Assembly (NCBI GenBank): GCA_035498015.1
Contig: DATKAO010000223.1
Location: 1 to 45,560, forward strand
Origin: Myxococcota bacterium
GTDB lineage: Bacteria > Myxococcota_A > UBA9160 > SZUA-336
Reading direction: 5' to 3'
Length of the DNA: 45,560 nt
This document shows positions 16,634-24,696 of this stretch, piece by piece. Under the pieces are notes generated by a model, which did not search any database, had not been told where the DNA came from, and saw only the letters and a list, made by a program, of their open reading frames with translations. Each line of letters begins with the position of its first letter. Within the stretch, counting starts at the first letter, position 1. A program made the translations under genes and the position numbers.

Positions 16634-17418
16634 AGCGGCGAGGCCCCGTTCACCAGCCCGAGCCCCTCGGCCTTGTAGCCCAGCAGCACCAGCAGTGTCT
16701 CGGACGCGTAGCGGTGCACGCTCGGATTGAGCGACAGGAACCAGTTCTCCTGCGTGCGGTAGATCGGAATCGTGTAGAAGCCGAAGATCGCGGCGCGGCG
16801 TTCGTCGCGCGTGCGGTTGTTGCCGGTCTGGTGCCAGAGCCGGCCCTCCATGACCACCATCGTGCCGGGCGGGGCCTCGAGCGCGACCGTGTCACTCGTG
16901 AGCTCTGCATCGGTCGGCATGCGGTTCAGCTTGTGACTGAACGGAACGATGCGCGTGGCCCCGTTCTCGTCGGCGAAGCGGTCGACGCACCAGCCGACGT
17001 TCAGCGCCTGGATGCCCGACCACGGCTGCGGCATGTAGATCTGGTCGGCGTGCAGCACCATCTCGCCGCCGCCCGGGCCGGTGATGTTGGCCGAGATGTT
17101 CGAGAGCAGGAGCGGCCAGCCCAGGAACGTGCGCAGCAGGTGCAGCGCCGACGGGTGCTCGACCAGGTCGGCGAACACCGGATCGCGCGAGAGCAGGTTC
17201 CAGACGCGCTGGTTCGAGTCGTCGTGCGCGTAGTCGAAGTTGAACTTCGCCTCGCGCCCGCGCGCGCGATCGTCGTCGGCCGCGCGGTAGAGCGCCGTGC
17301 GCACGCGCTCGAGCTGCGCGGGCGCGAGCGCGCCCTCGACCAGGCATACGCCGTAGTCGCGCAAGTCCTTTTCGGCCTGGGCCAGGTCGCCGGTGGGCTG
17401 GGGCACGCCTTCGGGCAT
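16630..17418 (-). CDS. Phytanoyl-CoA dioxygenase (PhyH)-family protein, paralogue
   Basis: The 262-residue Fe(II)/2-oxoglutarate dioxygenase has H123-x-D125 (VLHADQIYMPQPW), H196 (RLWHQTGNNRT) and candidate 2-oxoglutarate arginine R202. It is homologous along its length to the following gene. A TAGACT box sits 6 nt before its ATG, so it may also be made from its own leaderless transcript as well as by read-through from the sigma-factor/VOC pair 22 nt upstream. Substrate unknown. Confidence 0.9.
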   Translation of the reverse strand: MPEGVPQPTGDLAQAEKDLRDYGVCLVEGALAPAQLERVRTALYRAADDDRARGREAKFNFDYAHDDSNQRVWNLLSRDPVFADLVEHPSALHLLRTFLGWPLLLSNISANITGPGGGEMVLHADQIYMPQPWSGIQALNVGWCVDRFADENGATRIVPFSHKLNRMPTDAELTSDTVALEAPPGTMVVMEGRLWHQTGNNRTRDERRAAIFGFYTIPIYRTQENWFLSLNPSVHRYASETLLVLLGYKAEGLGLVNGASPL

Positions 17419-17424
17419 GCGCTC

Positions 17425-17430
17425 AGTCTA
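17425..17430 (-). promoter_or_regulatory. Candidate -10 box TAGACT, 6 nt before a PhyH start codon
   Basis: In the 22-bp gap between the VOC gene and the PhyH gene, the minus strand reads TAGACT, then six bases, then ATG. This would start a leaderless mRNA inside the operon. A run of five T lies just upstream on the same strand. Confidence 0.42.
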
Positions 17431-17440
17431 GAGAAAAAGC

Positions 17441-18001
17441 TCAGCCCTTGTTCGGGTCCGAGGCGTCCCAGCTCCACTCTTCCTGGGGCACGTCGCGCAT
17501 GCGCTGGTGGAAGCGCCAGCAGTGGTTCTCGAGGTCGAGACACTCGTAGGTTCGGTCGCCCCAGAACTGGTCGCGCAGGCCCATCACGATGCGTGCGCCC
17601 GCGGCGCGCGCGCGCTCGTAGTGCGCGTCGACGTCGGGCACGTAGATGCTGAGATACAAGGTCGGCGTGCCGGCCTCCTTCGGGCTCACGGCACCGTGGC
17701 CGCCCTGCCCGCCGATGCCGATGCGCGCGCCGCGGTACTCGACCATGGTGTGACCCACGGCGCCGGTGCGCTTGTCGACCACGCGCGCGTCGAGTCTCTC
17801 GGTGAAGCCGAACGCGCGCTCGAGAAACTCGACCGCCGCGCGCGGGTCCGCGTACGGCAGCTGCGGCACGATGACCTGTTCCTGCTGCGCCAGACTCTTG
17901 CCCTGGATCTCTGCCATGAGCCGTGCCCTCCCTCGCTCGAGGACCGCGGGATCGAGCGCGGCGTCGCGCCGCAGCGTCTTGAGCAGCTCGATCTCTTTCA
18001 T
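17441..18001 (-). CDS. VOC-family protein with an N-terminal anti-sigma-like leader
   Basis: The 186-residue protein has two parts. Residues 1-34 (MKEIELLKTLRRDAALDP, then AVLERGRARLMAEI) look like the N-terminal segment of the CU044_5270-type proteins that follow ECF sigma factors in actinobacteria. Residues 40-175 form a PhnB/glyoxalase-like VOC domain (VIVPQLPYADPRAAVEFLE, HTMVEYRGARIGIGG, LYLSIYVPDVDAHYERARA). It overlaps the ECF sigma gene by ATGA. I infer that the leader binds the sigma factor and the VOC domain may sense a ligand, but it could be a fossil of such a pairing. There is no transmembrane segment, so any control would be cytosolic. Confidence 0.82.
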   Translation of the reverse strand: MKEIELLKTLRRDAALDPAVLERGRARLMAEIQGKSLAQQEQVIVPQLPYADPRAAVEFLERAFGFTERLDARVVDKRTGAVGHTMVEYRGARIGIGGQGGHGAVSPKEAGTPTLYLSIYVPDVDAHYERARAAGARIVMGLRDQFWGDRTYECLDLENHCWRFHQRMRDVPQEEWSWDASDPNKG

Positions 18002-18564
18002 CGCGTTCCCTCCTGCTCTTTCCCGGCCGCGCCGAGCAGTTCGCGCAGCCGGCCGCGCGCGCGGTGGAGGCGCGAGCGCACCGTCCCGACCGGCAGCTCG
18101 AGCGCTTCGGCGATGTCGGGATACGACAGGTCCTCCCAGGCGTAGAGCAGGAGCGCCTCGCGCTCGCGCTCGGGCAGTGACTCGAGCGCCTCCAGCACGC
18201 GCGGCAGAAGCACCCGCGCCTCGAGCGCGGCCTCGGTCTCTTGGCCGTCCGCCGCAGCGCGTCCTGCCGCCATCCGGGCGCTGGCCGCCAGCCGGCGGGC
18301 CTCCCCGCGCCGGTGCTTGCGCAGGAGGTTCGAGGCGATCCCGTAGAGCCAGGGCAGCGCGCTCGCGCGCCCCGAATCGAACGCCTTGCGGCGCTCCCAG
18401 GCGATCCGGAACACCTCGCCCAGAAGCCCCTCGGCCACGTCGGCCCCGACCCGCCGCCCCAGGAAGCGCAGCAACGTCGCCGCGTGGCGGTCATAGATGC
18501 CGCCGAAGGCCTCGGACTCGACCAGCGAGCGTCCGATCAGGTCCGCGTCGGAAGGGAAGACCAT
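17998..18564 (-). CDS. ECF-type RNA polymerase sigma factor
   Basis: The 188-residue protein has sigma region 2 (about 20-75: FGGIYDRHAATLLRFLGRR, GLLGEVFRIAWERR, with LPWLYGIASNLLRKHRR following) and region 4 (about 125-180: LESLPEREREALLLYAWEDL, SYPDIAEALELPVGTVRSRL). I chose ATG 18564, where the protein begins MVFPSDADLIGRSL. A longer frame upstream lacks sigma-like sequence and would cover the promoter region shared with cysI. It heads a six-gene operon of oxygenases and most likely controls it. The activating signal is unknown. Confidence 0.92.
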   Translation of the reverse strand: MVFPSDADLIGRSLVESEAFGGIYDRHAATLLRFLGRRVGADVAEGLLGEVFRIAWERRKAFDSGRASALPWLYGIASNLLRKHRRGEARRLAASARMAAGRAAADGQETEAALEARVLLPRVLEALESLPEREREALLLYAWEDLSYPDIAEALELPVGTVRSRLHRARGRLRELLGAAGKEQEGTR

Positions 18565-18634
18565 CTTATTCCCCTTGCCCGCTCCCGGGATTCGGTTCGC
18601 GGAAACCCGCTTTGCCGGCGCGGTCTCTACGCGG

Positions 18635-18640
18635 TAAGGT
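18635..18640 (+). promoter_or_regulatory. Candidate -10 box TAAGGT for the sulfite reductase gene
   Basis: TAAGGT (TAnnnT) lies 9 nt before the cysI ATG, and TTGCCG at 18612-18617 is a possible weak -35 with a 17-nt spacer. No Shine-Dalgarno site is visible, so a very short leader is likely. The 85-bp region is shared with the divergent ECF sigma gene. Confidence 0.33.
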
Positions 18641-18649
18641 CGCGCGCCA

Positions 18650-20422
18650 ATGGCCGAAGACACCCCCGCGGACAAGCCCATCACGCTCGTCAGCTCCGAG
18701 CTCTCGGAGATGTCGAAGAACGAGACCCTGAAGGTCGAGAGCCAGGGCCTGTTCTGGGTTGCCGGCAAGCAGAAGCACAGCTTTCGCTCCGAGATCGAGG
18801 ATCTCACGGCGGGCCGCGCGCCGACACTCTCGAACGAGGGCAAGGAGATCTCGAAGCACTTCGGGATCTACAAGCAGCAAGAGCGGGTCGAGGGCCGCAA
18901 GTCCCACAACTACATCTTCATGGTGCGCCTGCGCGTGCCCTCGGGCGGCGAGTTCAGCGGCCAGCAGTGGCGCGCGCTGTGCGAGGCGAGCGACCTGTAC
19001 GCCGATGGCTCGCTGCGACTCACCACGCGCCAGGGCATCCAGTTCCACTACATCAGCGCGCCCCATCTCGGGCCGATGATCCGCTTCCTCAACCGAACCT
19101 ACCCGAGCACGGGCTACCAGATGTCGACGCTCGCCGCCTGCGGCGACGTGAACCGCAACACCATGTGCTGCGTGGTCGACGACCTGATTCCCGAGCTGCC
19201 GCTCCAGTCACGGGAGCTGGCGTACGCGATCGCGATGGAGATGGCGCCGCGCAGCTCGGGCTACTTCCAGGCCTTCCTCACCGACGAGGAGGGCAAGACC
19301 GAGACACCGCTGTTCACGGAAGAGCCGATCTACGGCAAGCAGTATCTGCCGCGCAAGTTCAAGGTCGCGATCGCCCACCCGCTCGACAACTCGGTCGACG
19401 CACTCACCAACGACGTCGCCTTCGCGCCGGTGGTGAACGGCGCCGTCGCGCAGGAGTACGACCTGTGGTCGGGTGGCGGCTCGGGCACCACCCACGGCAT
19501 GCCGCACACCAAGGCGCTCCTGGCTCTGTATCTCGGCCGCATCCCGCGCGCGCAGGTGGTGGACGCCACGCGCGCGATCGCGATCCTGCAGAAGGAGCAC
19601 GGCGAGCGCGGCGACCGCCGCATGGCGCGCTGGAAGTACACGATCCGGCGCCTGGGCGTCGCCGAGGTGAAGCGCCAGCTCCGCGAGCGCTTCCAGCTCG
19701 AGCTGAAGGACGCCGCCCCGCAGGCGCTCGGGCCCAACCGCTTCTGGCACGGCTGGTACTCCGAGGCGGGCGGCGAGGACCGCATGTTCCTGGGGATTCC
19801 GGTCGAGAGCGGGCGCGTGAAGGACACCGATGCGGTGAAGCTGCGCAGCGCGGTGGCCGCGGTCGCGCGCGAGCTTCCGCAGCTCGGGATCCGCATCACG
19901 GGCAACCAGGACCTGGTCCTCACGCACATCCCGCGGGCGATGCGCACCCGGGTCGACGCGATCCTCGCCGAGCACGGCGTGCCGCGCCCCGAGGCGGTCT
20001 CCTTGTTCCGCAAGCAGGCCTTCGGCTGCCCGGCGCTGCCCACCTGCGGTCTGGCGATGACTCATGCCGAGAAGGCGATCCCGGGCCTGGCGGACGCGAT
20101 CGAGGCCGCCGGCCTCGCCGACGTGGACGTGGTGGTGCGCATGGCCGGCTGCCCGAATCACTGCTCGCGCCCGCCCACGGCCGAGATCGGCATCACCGGC
20201 TTCGGCAAGAACGCGCACATGATCTCGGTCGGCGGCTCGCGCGAGGGCACGCGCATCGCGCAGGTGCTGTATCCCAAGATCTCCTCCGAGCAGATGGTGC
20301 CGGTGATGGTGGGTCTCTTGCGGGCGATCCAGAGTCACAACCCCGAGCGACTCCCGGCCGGTGAGTTCCTGCACCGCACGCCGCCCGAGGCGCTGCGCCG
20401 GATGGTGGGCGTGGAGGTCTGA
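18650..20422 (+). CDS. cysI: Assimilatory sulfite reductase, siroheme [4Fe-4S] subunit
   Basis: The 590-residue hemoprotein reduces sulfite to sulfide with six electrons. The cluster/siroheme cysteines are in CPALPTC (C460, C466) and CPNHC (C501, C505), the CysI/NirA pattern. Upstream the substrate-binding arginine and lysine segments LRLTTRQGIQFH and GDVNRNTMCC are present, and the two half-domains (18-320, 340-580) show the usual pseudo-twofold repeat. Electrons may come from a flavoprotein or ferredoxin; no cysJ or cysH is adjacent. A nitrite reductase is an alternative, but SGTTHGMPHTK and the ends look CysI-like. The enoyl-CoA hydratase gene follows 4 nt later. Confidence 0.9.
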   Translation: MAEDTPADKPITLVSSELSEMSKNETLKVESQGLFWVAGKQKHSFRSEIEDLTAGRAPTLSNEGKEISKHFGIYKQQERVEGRKSHNYIFMVRLRVPSGGEFSGQQWRALCEASDLYADGSLRLTTRQGIQFHYISAPHLGPMIRFLNRTYPSTGYQMSTLAACGDVNRNTMCCVVDDLIPELPLQSRELAYAIAMEMAPRSSGYFQAFLTDEEGKTETPLFTEEPIYGKQYLPRKFKVAIAHPLDNSVDALTNDVAFAPVVNGAVAQEYDLWSGGGSGTTHGMPHTKALLALYLGRIPRAQVVDATRAIAILQKEHGERGDRRMARWKYTIRRLGVAEVKRQLRERFQLELKDAAPQALGPNRFWHGWYSEAGGEDRMFLGIPVESGRVKDTDAVKLRSAVAAVARELPQLGIRITGNQDLVLTHIPRAMRTRVDAILAEHGVPRPEAVSLFRKQAFGCPALPTCGLAMTHAEKAIPGLADAIEAAGLADVDVVVRMAGCPNHCSRPPTAEIGITGFGKNAHMISVGGSREGTRIAQVLYPKISSEQMVPVMVGLLRAIQSHNPERLPAGEFLHRTPPEALRRMVGVEV

Positions 20423-20426
20423 GGCG

Positions 20427-21191
20427 ATGGCGCTCGTGGAGCTCGCGGTCGCGGACGGCATTGCGCTGGTCACCTTGAACCGGCCCGAGGCGCTGAACTC
20501 GCTGTCGGGCGCGCTGCTCGGCGAGCTGGACGCAGTCACTGCGCGCATCGAGCGCGAGGCCGCGATCCGCGGCGCGATCGTCACCGGCGCGGGCCGGGCC
20601 TTCGCGGCGGGTGCCGACATCGAGGAGATCTCGCGCCTGGACCGCGCATCGGGCGCGGCCTTCGCGCGCCGCGGTCAGTCGGTGTTCGGGCGCATCGAGA
20701 AGCTCGAGAAGCCGGTGGTCGCGGCCGTGAACGGCTTCGCGCTCGGCGGCGGCTGCGAGCTGGCCATGGCGTGTCACGTGCGCTTCGCGTCGAGCAAGGC
20801 CAAGTTCGGCCAGCCCGAGGTGAAGCTCGGCATCCTGCCCGGCTTCGGCGGCACGCAGCGCCTGCCGCGCCTGGTCGGGCGCGGGAAGGCGATCGAGCTC
20901 ACGCTGCACGGCGGTCACGTCTCGGCCGAGGAGGCGCTGCGCATCGGGCTGGTGAACGAGCTCGTCGAGCCCGACGAGCTCCTGCCGCGCGCGCGAAAAT
21001 GGCTCGCCGAGTGTTTCGCCAACGGGCCGCGCGCCGTGGCCATGTCGCTGCGCGCGATTCGCGAAGGCCTCGACCGGCCGCTCGACTCGGGCGTCGAGCT
21101 CGAGGCCCAGCTCTTCGGCGAGCTGTGCGGCACGCCGGAGATGAAGGAAGGCACCTCCGCCTTCCTGGCCAAGCGCCCGCCGAAGTTCTGA
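20427..21191 (+). CDS. Enoyl-CoA hydratase/isomerase (crotonase) family
   Basis: The 254-residue crotonase has the oxyanion-hole segments [15 protein letters not shown] and [15 protein letters not shown], and both catalytic glutamates are in place (E in GGCELAM and E in [16 protein letters not shown]). It should hydrate a trans-2-enoyl-CoA as in beta-oxidation. ATG 20427 is preferred over an earlier frame start inside cysI because the family begins at [20 protein letters not shown]. It ends in KRPPKF, the usual C-terminus. It is 4 nt behind cysI and probably cotranscribed, although the two functions are unrelated. Confidence 0.92.
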   Translation: MALVELAVADGIALVTLNRPEALNSLSGALLGELDAVTARIEREAAIRGAIVTGAGRAFAAGADIEEISRLDRASGAAFARRGQSVFGRIEKLEKPVVAAVNGFALGGGCELAMACHVRFASSKAKFGQPEVKLGILPGFGGTQRLPRLVGRGKAIELTLHGGHVSAEEALRIGLVNELVEPDELLPRARKWLAECFANGPRAVAMSLRAIREGLDRPLDSGVELEAQLFGELCGTPEMKEGTSAFLAKRPPKF

Positions 21192-21260
21192 GCGAATTCC
21201 GAGGGCGTTCATCCAGTCACATGGACGGGCGGGCCGTTGCATCCGAAAGGAGGACGGAAC

Positions 21261-22022
21261 GTGCGTTCCGTGACGATCCTGCTCGCGCTCTCCGTTGCGG
21301 CGGTGCAGCCGCACGACCTCGGCAGCCCCGGCGCCGTGATCGACCGCATGGACGAGGCCCTGTGGCCGGCGAAGTCGGTCACGGCCGACGTGTCGCTCCA
21401 GTCGAGCGACGAGATCGGCCCCGGGCTCGACACCACGATGAAGCTGGTGCGGGCGGAGGACGACTCCGGCGTGCGCACGCAAGTTCGAGTGATCGAGCCG
21501 GCGCAGTCGCTCGGCACCGTGTACGAGGTCACTTCGGCCAAGGGCAAGCCGATCGAACGCTGGGTGTATCTCCCCGAGGTCCGGCGCTTGCGCAACCTGA
21601 TCGGCACGCGCCGCACCGACTCGTTCCTGGCCAGCGAGTTCACCTACGAGGACCTCGACATCGCCGCGCCGCGTGAGTCGGAGTGGCAGAGCGTCGAGCA
21701 GGTCGACGAGAACGGCCGGACGCTGCTGCGCGTGACCGGCAAGCCGTACGGCCCCTACGAGAAGGTCGAGACGCTGATCGACCCCGCGACCTCGCTGCCG
21801 GTGCGCGTGCTCTACTACGACCGCGACGGCCAGCTCTACAAGGAGGAGTCGTTCGGCGAGCCCCAGACCGTCGACGGTCACACCATGCCGACTCGCATCG
21901 AGATGGACGACGTCCAGACCGGCGCGAAGAGCGTGCTTTCGCTCCGCAACATCCGCCTGTCGCAGCCGATCGACGAGAAGCTGTTCTCCGAGTCGCCGAT
22001 CCGAGCCCGGCGCGGGAAGTGA
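21261..22022 (+). CDS. LolA-like outer-membrane lipoprotein-sorting-type protein
   Basis: The 253-residue protein begins with a signal-like segment (VRSVTILLALSVAAVQP) and continues as the half-barrel found in LolA-related proteins: VTADVSLQSSDEIG, KPIERWVYLPEVRRLRNLIG, RTDSFLASEFTYEDL, GPYEKVETLIDPATSLPVRV. Members near RND/MMPL exporters carry lipids through the periplasm; no exporter is adjacent here. GTG 21261 is set by a consensus AAAGGAGG 7 nt upstream, which makes an in-frame TTG at 21237 unnecessary. Its TGA abuts the stop of the convergent gene as TGACTCA. Confidence 0.8.
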   Translation: MRSVTILLALSVAAVQPHDLGSPGAVIDRMDEALWPAKSVTADVSLQSSDEIGPGLDTTMKLVRAEDDSGVRTQVRVIEPAQSLGTVYEVTSAKGKPIERWVYLPEVRRLRNLIGTRRTDSFLASEFTYEDLDIAAPRESEWQSVEQVDENGRTLLRVTGKPYGPYEKVETLIDPATSLPVRVLYYDRDGQLYKEESFGEPQTVDGHTMPTRIEMDDVQTGAKSVLSLRNIRLSQPIDEKLFSESPIRARRGK

Positions 22023-22023
22023 C

Positions 22024-22404
22024 TCAGGGCTCGGTCGACACCGAGAGCGTGAACGACGCCTGCTCGCCGCGCTCCGCGTCGGCCTTCTCGAGGAAGACGT
22101 CGATCCGGTAGCGCCCGGGCTTGTCGAGCCTCTGCGCGAAGCTCCGGCCCCCGCTCTCGCCCAGGTAGATCGGCGCGGGGTTGTCGCCCAGGCTCGCGGG
22201 CGGCGGAATCACGTTGAAGTGCACGGCGCTGCTCTTCGCCTTGAGCTCGACCGCGAGCTTCTGGCCCGCTGCGACCTCGACCGTGTAGCTCTTGCTGTTC
22301 GTGCCCTTGGCGGTGCCCTTGTACTCCTCGCTGCCCGCCCCGGCGGGTGCGGCGAGCGCGAGACACAGGAAGACGGCGGCGAGCGCGTGGCACGTCCTCT
22401 TCAT
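22024..22404 (-). CDS. Small secreted protein, lysozyme-inhibitor/pre-peptidase-like beta domain
   Basis: The 126-residue protein has a clear signal peptide (MKRTCHALAAVFLCLALAAP, cleavage near AGA-GS) and one beta-rich domain: YKGTAKGTNSKSYTVEVAAG, HFNVIPPPASLGDN, PAPIYLGESGGRSFAQRL, GRYRIDVFLEKADAERG. This pattern is seen in proteins annotated as inhibitors of g-type lysozyme or as PPC-like domains. It should act in the periplasm or outside the cell. It is 13 nt behind the VOC gene at 22418, with GAGGAGA before its ATG, so it is probably the last gene of that operon. Confidence 0.75.
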   Translation of the reverse strand: MKRTCHALAAVFLCLALAAPAGAGSEEYKGTAKGTNSKSYTVEVAAGQKLAVELKAKSSAVHFNVIPPPASLGDNPAPIYLGESGGRSFAQRLDKPGRYRIDVFLEKADAERGEQASFTLSVSTEP

Positions 22405-22417
22405 CGACGATCTCCTC

Positions 22418-23137
22418 TCAGCGGCCGGTCTGCACGAAGCGCGTGCCCAGCCCCGGGTAGGGCCCGCGCGGCAGGATCAGGTCGCGCGTAGCGCGCAGCT
22501 CGATCTGCTGCGGGCCCTCCGCGGCGTCGGGCCGCACGTCGACCAAGAGCACCAGAGGTGACTGCTCCCAGCGGAACACGAGTGAGCTGCCCTGCATCGC
22601 CGCGCTGCCGCCCAACAGCTCACTCCACTGCCGGCGCGCCGCCTCGGCCGACCTGGCGAACAGGCGCAGGCCCACCAGACGCGCGCCGTCGGCACGCGGC
22701 CGCGATGCCGGCAAGAGGTCGTCGCCCTCGCCGCCCGGCGCCTGCTCGACCATCTGCACCACGATGCCCTGGGCCTGCTTCGGATGCAGGAACGCTTCCT
22801 GCCAGTGGGGATTGCTGCGCTCGACGCCGATCACCTGCTGACCGTGCGCCGCGGCCTTGGCGAGTGTCTCGTCGAGGCTCGCCACCTTCAGGGTCACGTG
22901 GTGCACGCGCGGGCCGCCCGCGGCCAGGAAGCGGTGCATGAAGCCGTTCGGGGGGCCGCTCGGGTAGATCACCTCGAGCCGGCCGCCGCCCTGGAACTCC
23001 CACTGCCGGAAGCCGAACTCGGCGCTGCCGTCGTAGCCGCCGGCCGGCGCGCCGCCCAGCCGCTCCTCGAACAGCTCGATCGCGTCGCTGGCGCGTGGCA
23101 GGCCGAGGGCGATGTGGTCGAGCTTCGTGGCGGTCAC
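22418..23137 (-). CDS. VOC-family protein (two-module glyoxalase-like)
   Basis: The 239-residue protein begins TATKLDHIALGLPRASDAIE, a VOC module with H8 as a likely metal ligand, and continues with HHVTLKVASLDETLAKAAAH and QGIVVQMVEQ. After a linker (APGGEGDDLLPASRPRADG) a second module starts at LVGLRLFARSAEAARRQWSE. It could be a methylmalonyl-CoA-epimerase-like or glyoxalase-like enzyme. GTG 23137 lies 14 nt after the ThDP-enzyme stop. With the FAH and ThDP genes it forms a likely catabolic operon. Confidence 0.8.
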   Translation of the reverse strand: MTATKLDHIALGLPRASDAIELFEERLGGAPAGGYDGSAEFGFRQWEFQGGGRLEVIYPSGPPNGFMHRFLAAGGPRVHHVTLKVASLDETLAKAAAHGQQVIGVERSNPHWQEAFLHPKQAQGIVVQMVEQAPGGEGDDLLPASRPRADGARLVGLRLFARSAEAARRQWSELLGGSAAMQGSSLVFRWEQSPLVLLVDVRPDAAEGPQQIELRATRDLILPRGPYPGLGTRFVQTGR

Positions 23138-23151
23138 GGGGTCGCTCCGGG

Positions 23152-24696
23152 TCAGATCACGGCTTCGACGAGGCTGGGTCCGCGTGTCGCAAGCGCGCGG
23201 CCGAGCGCCGCGGCGAGCTGCTCGGCGTTCTCGGCGCGCTCGGCTGGCACGCCCAGGCCGCGCGCGAGCGACACGAAGTCGAGCGCGGGCGGCTGCAGGT
23301 CGGTGAGCGCGCGGGCGGCCGGGCCCGGGTGCGTGATGTCGGCGCGCGCCAGCTCGACCTTCAGGATGCGGTAGGCGCGGTTCGCGCACACCAGCACCGT
23401 GACGTCGAGATTCTCGCGCGCCATGGTCCAGAGTGACTGCACGGTGTACATCGCGCTGCCGTCGGCCTGGAAGGCGATCACGCGCCGGCCCGGACACCCG
23501 ATCGCCGCGCCCCCGGCGTTGGGCAGGCCCTGGCCGATCGCGCCGCCGGTGAGTGACAGGACCGTGTGCGGTGCGGCGCCGCCGGCGAGCGAGAACCACT
23601 GCGCACCGGAGGTCGCCGCCTCGTCGACCACGATCGCGCCCTCGGGCTGCAGGCGCGCGAGCGTGCGGCCGAGCGTCTCGGAGTCGAGCTTGCCGGTCGC
23701 GACCGGGAAGTCCTCGCGCGTGCCGCGCACGCCGGCGTCGGGCTTGGCGCCCAGCGCTTCGGCCAGCGCCTCGAGCGCGGGGGTCGCGTCCTGATCCGGC
23801 TCGGCCAGCACGGTGATGCGGCAGGTCTCGGGAGTGAGTCGGCTGGGCAGCTTCGGGTAGCCGAAGAACGCCACGGGCTCGGGCACGCCCGCGAGCACGA
23901 GGTCGGTCGCCTTCGACAACAGCTCGACGCCCTGCTCGGGGAAGTACGGGAACTTGGGCAGGGGGGGCAGCCCTGCGCCGCGCTCCACGCACGCCGGGAA
24001 CGTGCCCAGGAACACGCGCGCGCGCGCCGCGGCGCCGATGCGCGCAGCGGCGATCTGGCCGCGACGGCCCAGCGCGTCGCCGCCGATCAACAGCACCGGC
24101 GACTCACTCGCGCGCAGGCGGCGCGCCGCGGCGTCGACCGCGGAGAACGCGACGCCCGGGCGCGGCTCGACGGGCTTCGCGGGCACGGGCCCCGGTGACT
24201 CGCCCCAGGCGCAGTCGGCGGGCACGATCAGCGTGGATACGCCGCCGGAGCGGGCGCGCGCGGCGGCGATCGCCTCGGCGGTATCGCTCGCAAGCGCGGC
24301 AGCAGTGGCCGCCTTGCGCAGCCAGCGCGAGACCGGCCGCGCCAGCGACTCGATGTCGGAGGTGAGCGGCGCGTCGGCCGCCAGGTGCCAGGTGGCCTGG
24401 TCGCCGATCACGTTCACGATCGGCGACGACGCGCGGCGGGCGTTGTGCAGATTGGCGATGCCGTTGGCGAAGCCCGGCCCCAGATGGAGCAGCGTGAGCG
24501 CCGGCTTGCCCGACAGGCGCGCGTAGCCGTCGGCCGCACCGGTGACCACGCCCTCGAACAGCGCCAGCACGGCGCGGATCCCGGGCGCGGCGTCGAGCGC
24601 CGCCACCAGGTGCATCTCGGTCGTGCCCGGGTTCGCGAAACACACCTCGACCCCGGCGCCCGCCGCCGTGCGGATCAGAGCCTCGGCGCCGTTCAT
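23152..24696 (-). CDS. Thiamine-diphosphate enzyme (acetolactate synthase/IlvX-like)
   Basis: The 514-residue protein has the three-domain layout of the acetolactate synthase/benzoylformate decarboxylase family. It has the N-terminal PYR domain with catalytic E48 (LALFEGVVTGAADGYARL), a central FAD-like domain, and a C-terminal ThDP-binding PP domain with QADGSAMYTVQSLW (D412) through CANRAYRIL (N439). The GDGS motif is ADGS here. The start MNGAEALIRTAAGAGVEVCF is typical of proteins annotated IlvX. It would decarboxylate a 2-oxo acid; a biosynthetic acetolactate synthase is unlikely as no small subunit follows. ATG 24696 overlaps the FAH stop. Confidence 0.88.
   Translation of the reverse strand: MNGAEALIRTAAGAGVEVCFANPGTTEMHLVAALDAAPGIRAVLALFEGVVTGAADGYARLSGKPALTLLHLGPGFANGIANLHNARRASSPIVNVIGDQATWHLAADAPLTSDIESLARPVSRWLRKAATAAALASDTAEAIAAARARSGGVSTLIVPADCAWGESPGPVPAKPVEPRPGVAFSAVDAAARRLRASESPVLLIGGDALGRRGQIAAARIGAAARARVFLGTFPACVERGAGLPPLPKFPYFPEQGVELLSKATDLVLAGVPEPVAFFGYPKLPSRLTPETCRITVLAEPDQDATPALEALAEALGAKPDAGVRGTREDFPVATGKLDSETLGRTLARLQPEGAIVVDEAATSGAQWFSLAGGAAPHTVLSLTGGAIGQGLPNAGGAAIGCPGRRVIAFQADGSAMYTVQSLWTMARENLDVTVLVCANRAYRILKVELARADITHPGPAARALTDLQPPALDFVSLARGLGVPAERAENAEQLAAALGRALATRGPSLVEAVI

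Noticed and set aside
18565-18843. N-terminal extension of the ECF sigma factor to 281 residues
   Set aside because: The extra 93 residues do not resemble sigma factors and would cover the promoter and 5' end of the divergent cysI gene.
21237-21260. TTG start for the LolA-like protein
   Set aside because: A consensus AAAGGAGG lies inside the extension at the right distance for GTG 21261.
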